Part shown: one piece after another, positions 13,567 to 14,372 of the stretch
How the letters are laid out: every line of letters begins with the position of its first letter
How positions within the stretch are numbered: the stretch's first letter is position 1
Translations under genes and position numbers: made by a program
Notes under the pieces: generated by a model
Databases searched by the model: none
Seen by the model: only the letters and a program-made list of their open reading frames with translations
What the model was told of the DNA's origin: nothing
Assembly (NCBI GenBank): GCA_938022485.1
Contig: CALIEE010000032.1
Span: forward strand, 1 to 14,372
Length of the DNA stretch: 14,372 nt
Direction: 5' to 3'
Source of the DNA: an uncultured bacterium
GTDB lineage: Bacteria; Bdellovibrionota_C; UBA2361; SZUA-149; CALKYB01

Positions 13567-14372
13567 GCACTGCGACTGTTTGGTTCTTTTTTCGGCCCCA
13601 GGTCAAAGTTGATTTTTCTGCTCCTTCAGCAACGACAAGCCAATTATCCACTAAAGTTAAATGAGAATATAGTGGCGAGCCCTTGTAGACCACAGCTGCT
13701 TCGAAAGCATAGTGCTCTAGTATAGCTGACGTCGTAGGAGCAAGGTTTACTAATTTGTAATAATCTTCAAATAGAGAACTTCCATAAGGCTTTTGAGACG
13801 GACTAAAGCCGGCAAAACCCCTTTCATCAACAAAAGGAGTCACTCCCATTGTGGACAACGAAGAGCCAAATTGAAATTGATTGAATACCGCTACATCAGA
13901 ATCGGATAATTCCTGAATTGCTGAAAGAAGAAATTTCTCCCCAGAAACTAGCTTATACGGATGTTCTGGGGAGTCACTAAAAATCCTAAAAGCGGTGCAA
14001 CAAGTCAAAACTACCAAGGACAATAGCTTCAGAGAGCTGTTCGCCTCTTTAAGGGAGCTAGAAGAAATTTTCTCCGCTATTAGTGCTCCTAGGAACCATG
14101 CAAAAATAAAATTACTTCCCTTGAACATTATAGCAAAGAGCAGGGCCACAACTAAACAAACAGTGGAGTATAGGGATACAGCCTGTCGGAATACAATCGC
14201 TACAAAAAATAACAGAAAAACTCCCCAAACTGTTTCCAGTTGAATGTGAAAATTCGGAGTAGCAAACGCATAAACTCCAAGAAAATGTAGTCCTTCATTG
14301 GAAACTATTTCAACTAAAACCATCCATAATTCACGACCGCGCTGGCTAATAGCTGAGAGAATTAGCATCAGC
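13556..14372 (-). CDS. C-terminal part of a multi-pass membrane protein, GT-C-like (partial)
   Basis: The frame runs off the right edge; a Met at 14366-14368 is only the first in view, and the true start is probably outside. About 270 residues are visible. Several hydrophobic helices (VWGVFLLFFVAIVFR, SLYSTVCLVVALLFAIM, FIFAWFLGALIA, LKLLSLVVLTCCTAF) are followed by a soluble, probably periplasmic domain of about 110 residues. The layout is similar to the C-terminus of uncharacterised GT-C-fold membrane proteins (PMT/ArnT-like): VFNQFQFGSSL, then TPFVDERGF, an EDYYKL helix, a VVYKGSPLYSHL strand and NWLVV near the end. In such proteins the corresponding positions often read as a Gly-Gly-Tyr and Asp-Gly-Arg pattern. 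The catalytic part would be off the window, so activity cannot be judged. The family assignment is tentative. Confidence 0.55.
   Translation of the reverse strand, partial: LMLILSAISQRGRELWMVLVEIVSNEGLHFLGVYAFATPNFHIQLETVWGVFLLFFVAIVFRQAVSLYSTVCLVVALLFAIMFKGSNFIFAWFLGALIAEKISSSSLKEANSSLKLLSLVVLTCCTAFRIFSDSPEHPYKLVSGEKFLLSAIQELSDSDVAVFNQFQFGSSLSTMGVTPFVDERGFAGFSPSQKPYGSSLFEDYYKLVNLAPTTSAILEHYAFEAAVVYKGSPLYSHLTLVDNWLVVAEGAEKSTLTWGRKKNQTVAVLRK

Noticed and set aside
1..14372. tRNA, rRNA, CRISPR array, insertion sequence, prophage or defence genes
   Set aside because: I looked in all gaps for T-arm motifs, evenly spaced repeats, transposase or integrase signatures and toxin-antitoxin pairs and found none; the repeats at 11617-12100 are irregularly spaced and inverted, unlike CRISPR.

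Overview
The window comes from a Gram-negative (two-membrane) bacterium with a fairly AT-rich chromosome. This is inferred from an MltB-type periplasmic lytic transglycosylase, a band-7 protein with a lipobox, a PEP-CTERM surface/secreted protein, and a fused TrpE-TrpG anthranilate synthase. The phylum cannot be fixed by reading alone. A proteobacterium-like or other deep-branching Gram-negative lineage fits, and nothing seen here is plasmid- or phage-specific.

Layout: positions 1-517 hold no recognisable gene. A co-directional plus-strand block follows: trpE(G) (518-2707), cysS (2752-4200) and an extended-SDR sugar-nucleotide epimerase/dehydratase (4190-5164), the last two overlapping by 11 bases. 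A structured intergenic stretch (about 5231-5312) precedes an MltB/Slt35-like lytic transglycosylase (5361-6338), which ends in a probable terminator. Next is a stand-alone PEP-CTERM protein (6584-7375) and a strong bidirectional terminator (7396-7430) that also serves the SPFH/band-7 lipoprotein gene on the minus strand (7474-8268). Divergent from that gene is a small Hpt phosphotransfer reading frame (8559-8813) whose 5' end looks damaged: coding similarity extends upstream of the only usable start codon and is closed by an in-frame TAA at 8484.

The minus strand then carries a two-gene unit, an M16 zinc peptidase (11592-10315) followed one base later by a PIN-PhoH fusion (10313-8838). Between the M16 gene and hisS (12235-13566) lies about 640 bases without a convincing gene. 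It contains diverged copies of AGGTTGAGTATAT / AGGTTTCAGTATAT in both orientations, interleaved with compact hairpins, and is the most unusual part of the window. The right edge holds the C-terminal part of a multi-pass membrane protein (minus strand, running off the window) whose 3' end overlaps the 3' end of hisS.

Most genes are housekeeping: tryptophan synthesis, Cys and His tRNA charging, cell-wall turnover, envelope protein quality or scaffolding, proteolysis and RNA metabolism. I found no convincing new multi-gene system. The items most worth a second look are the repeat cluster at 11617-12100, the interrupted Hpt gene, the alternative hairpins upstream of the transglycosylase gene, the lipoprotein form of the SPFH protein, and the unusual abundance of the tetranucleotide CTAG.
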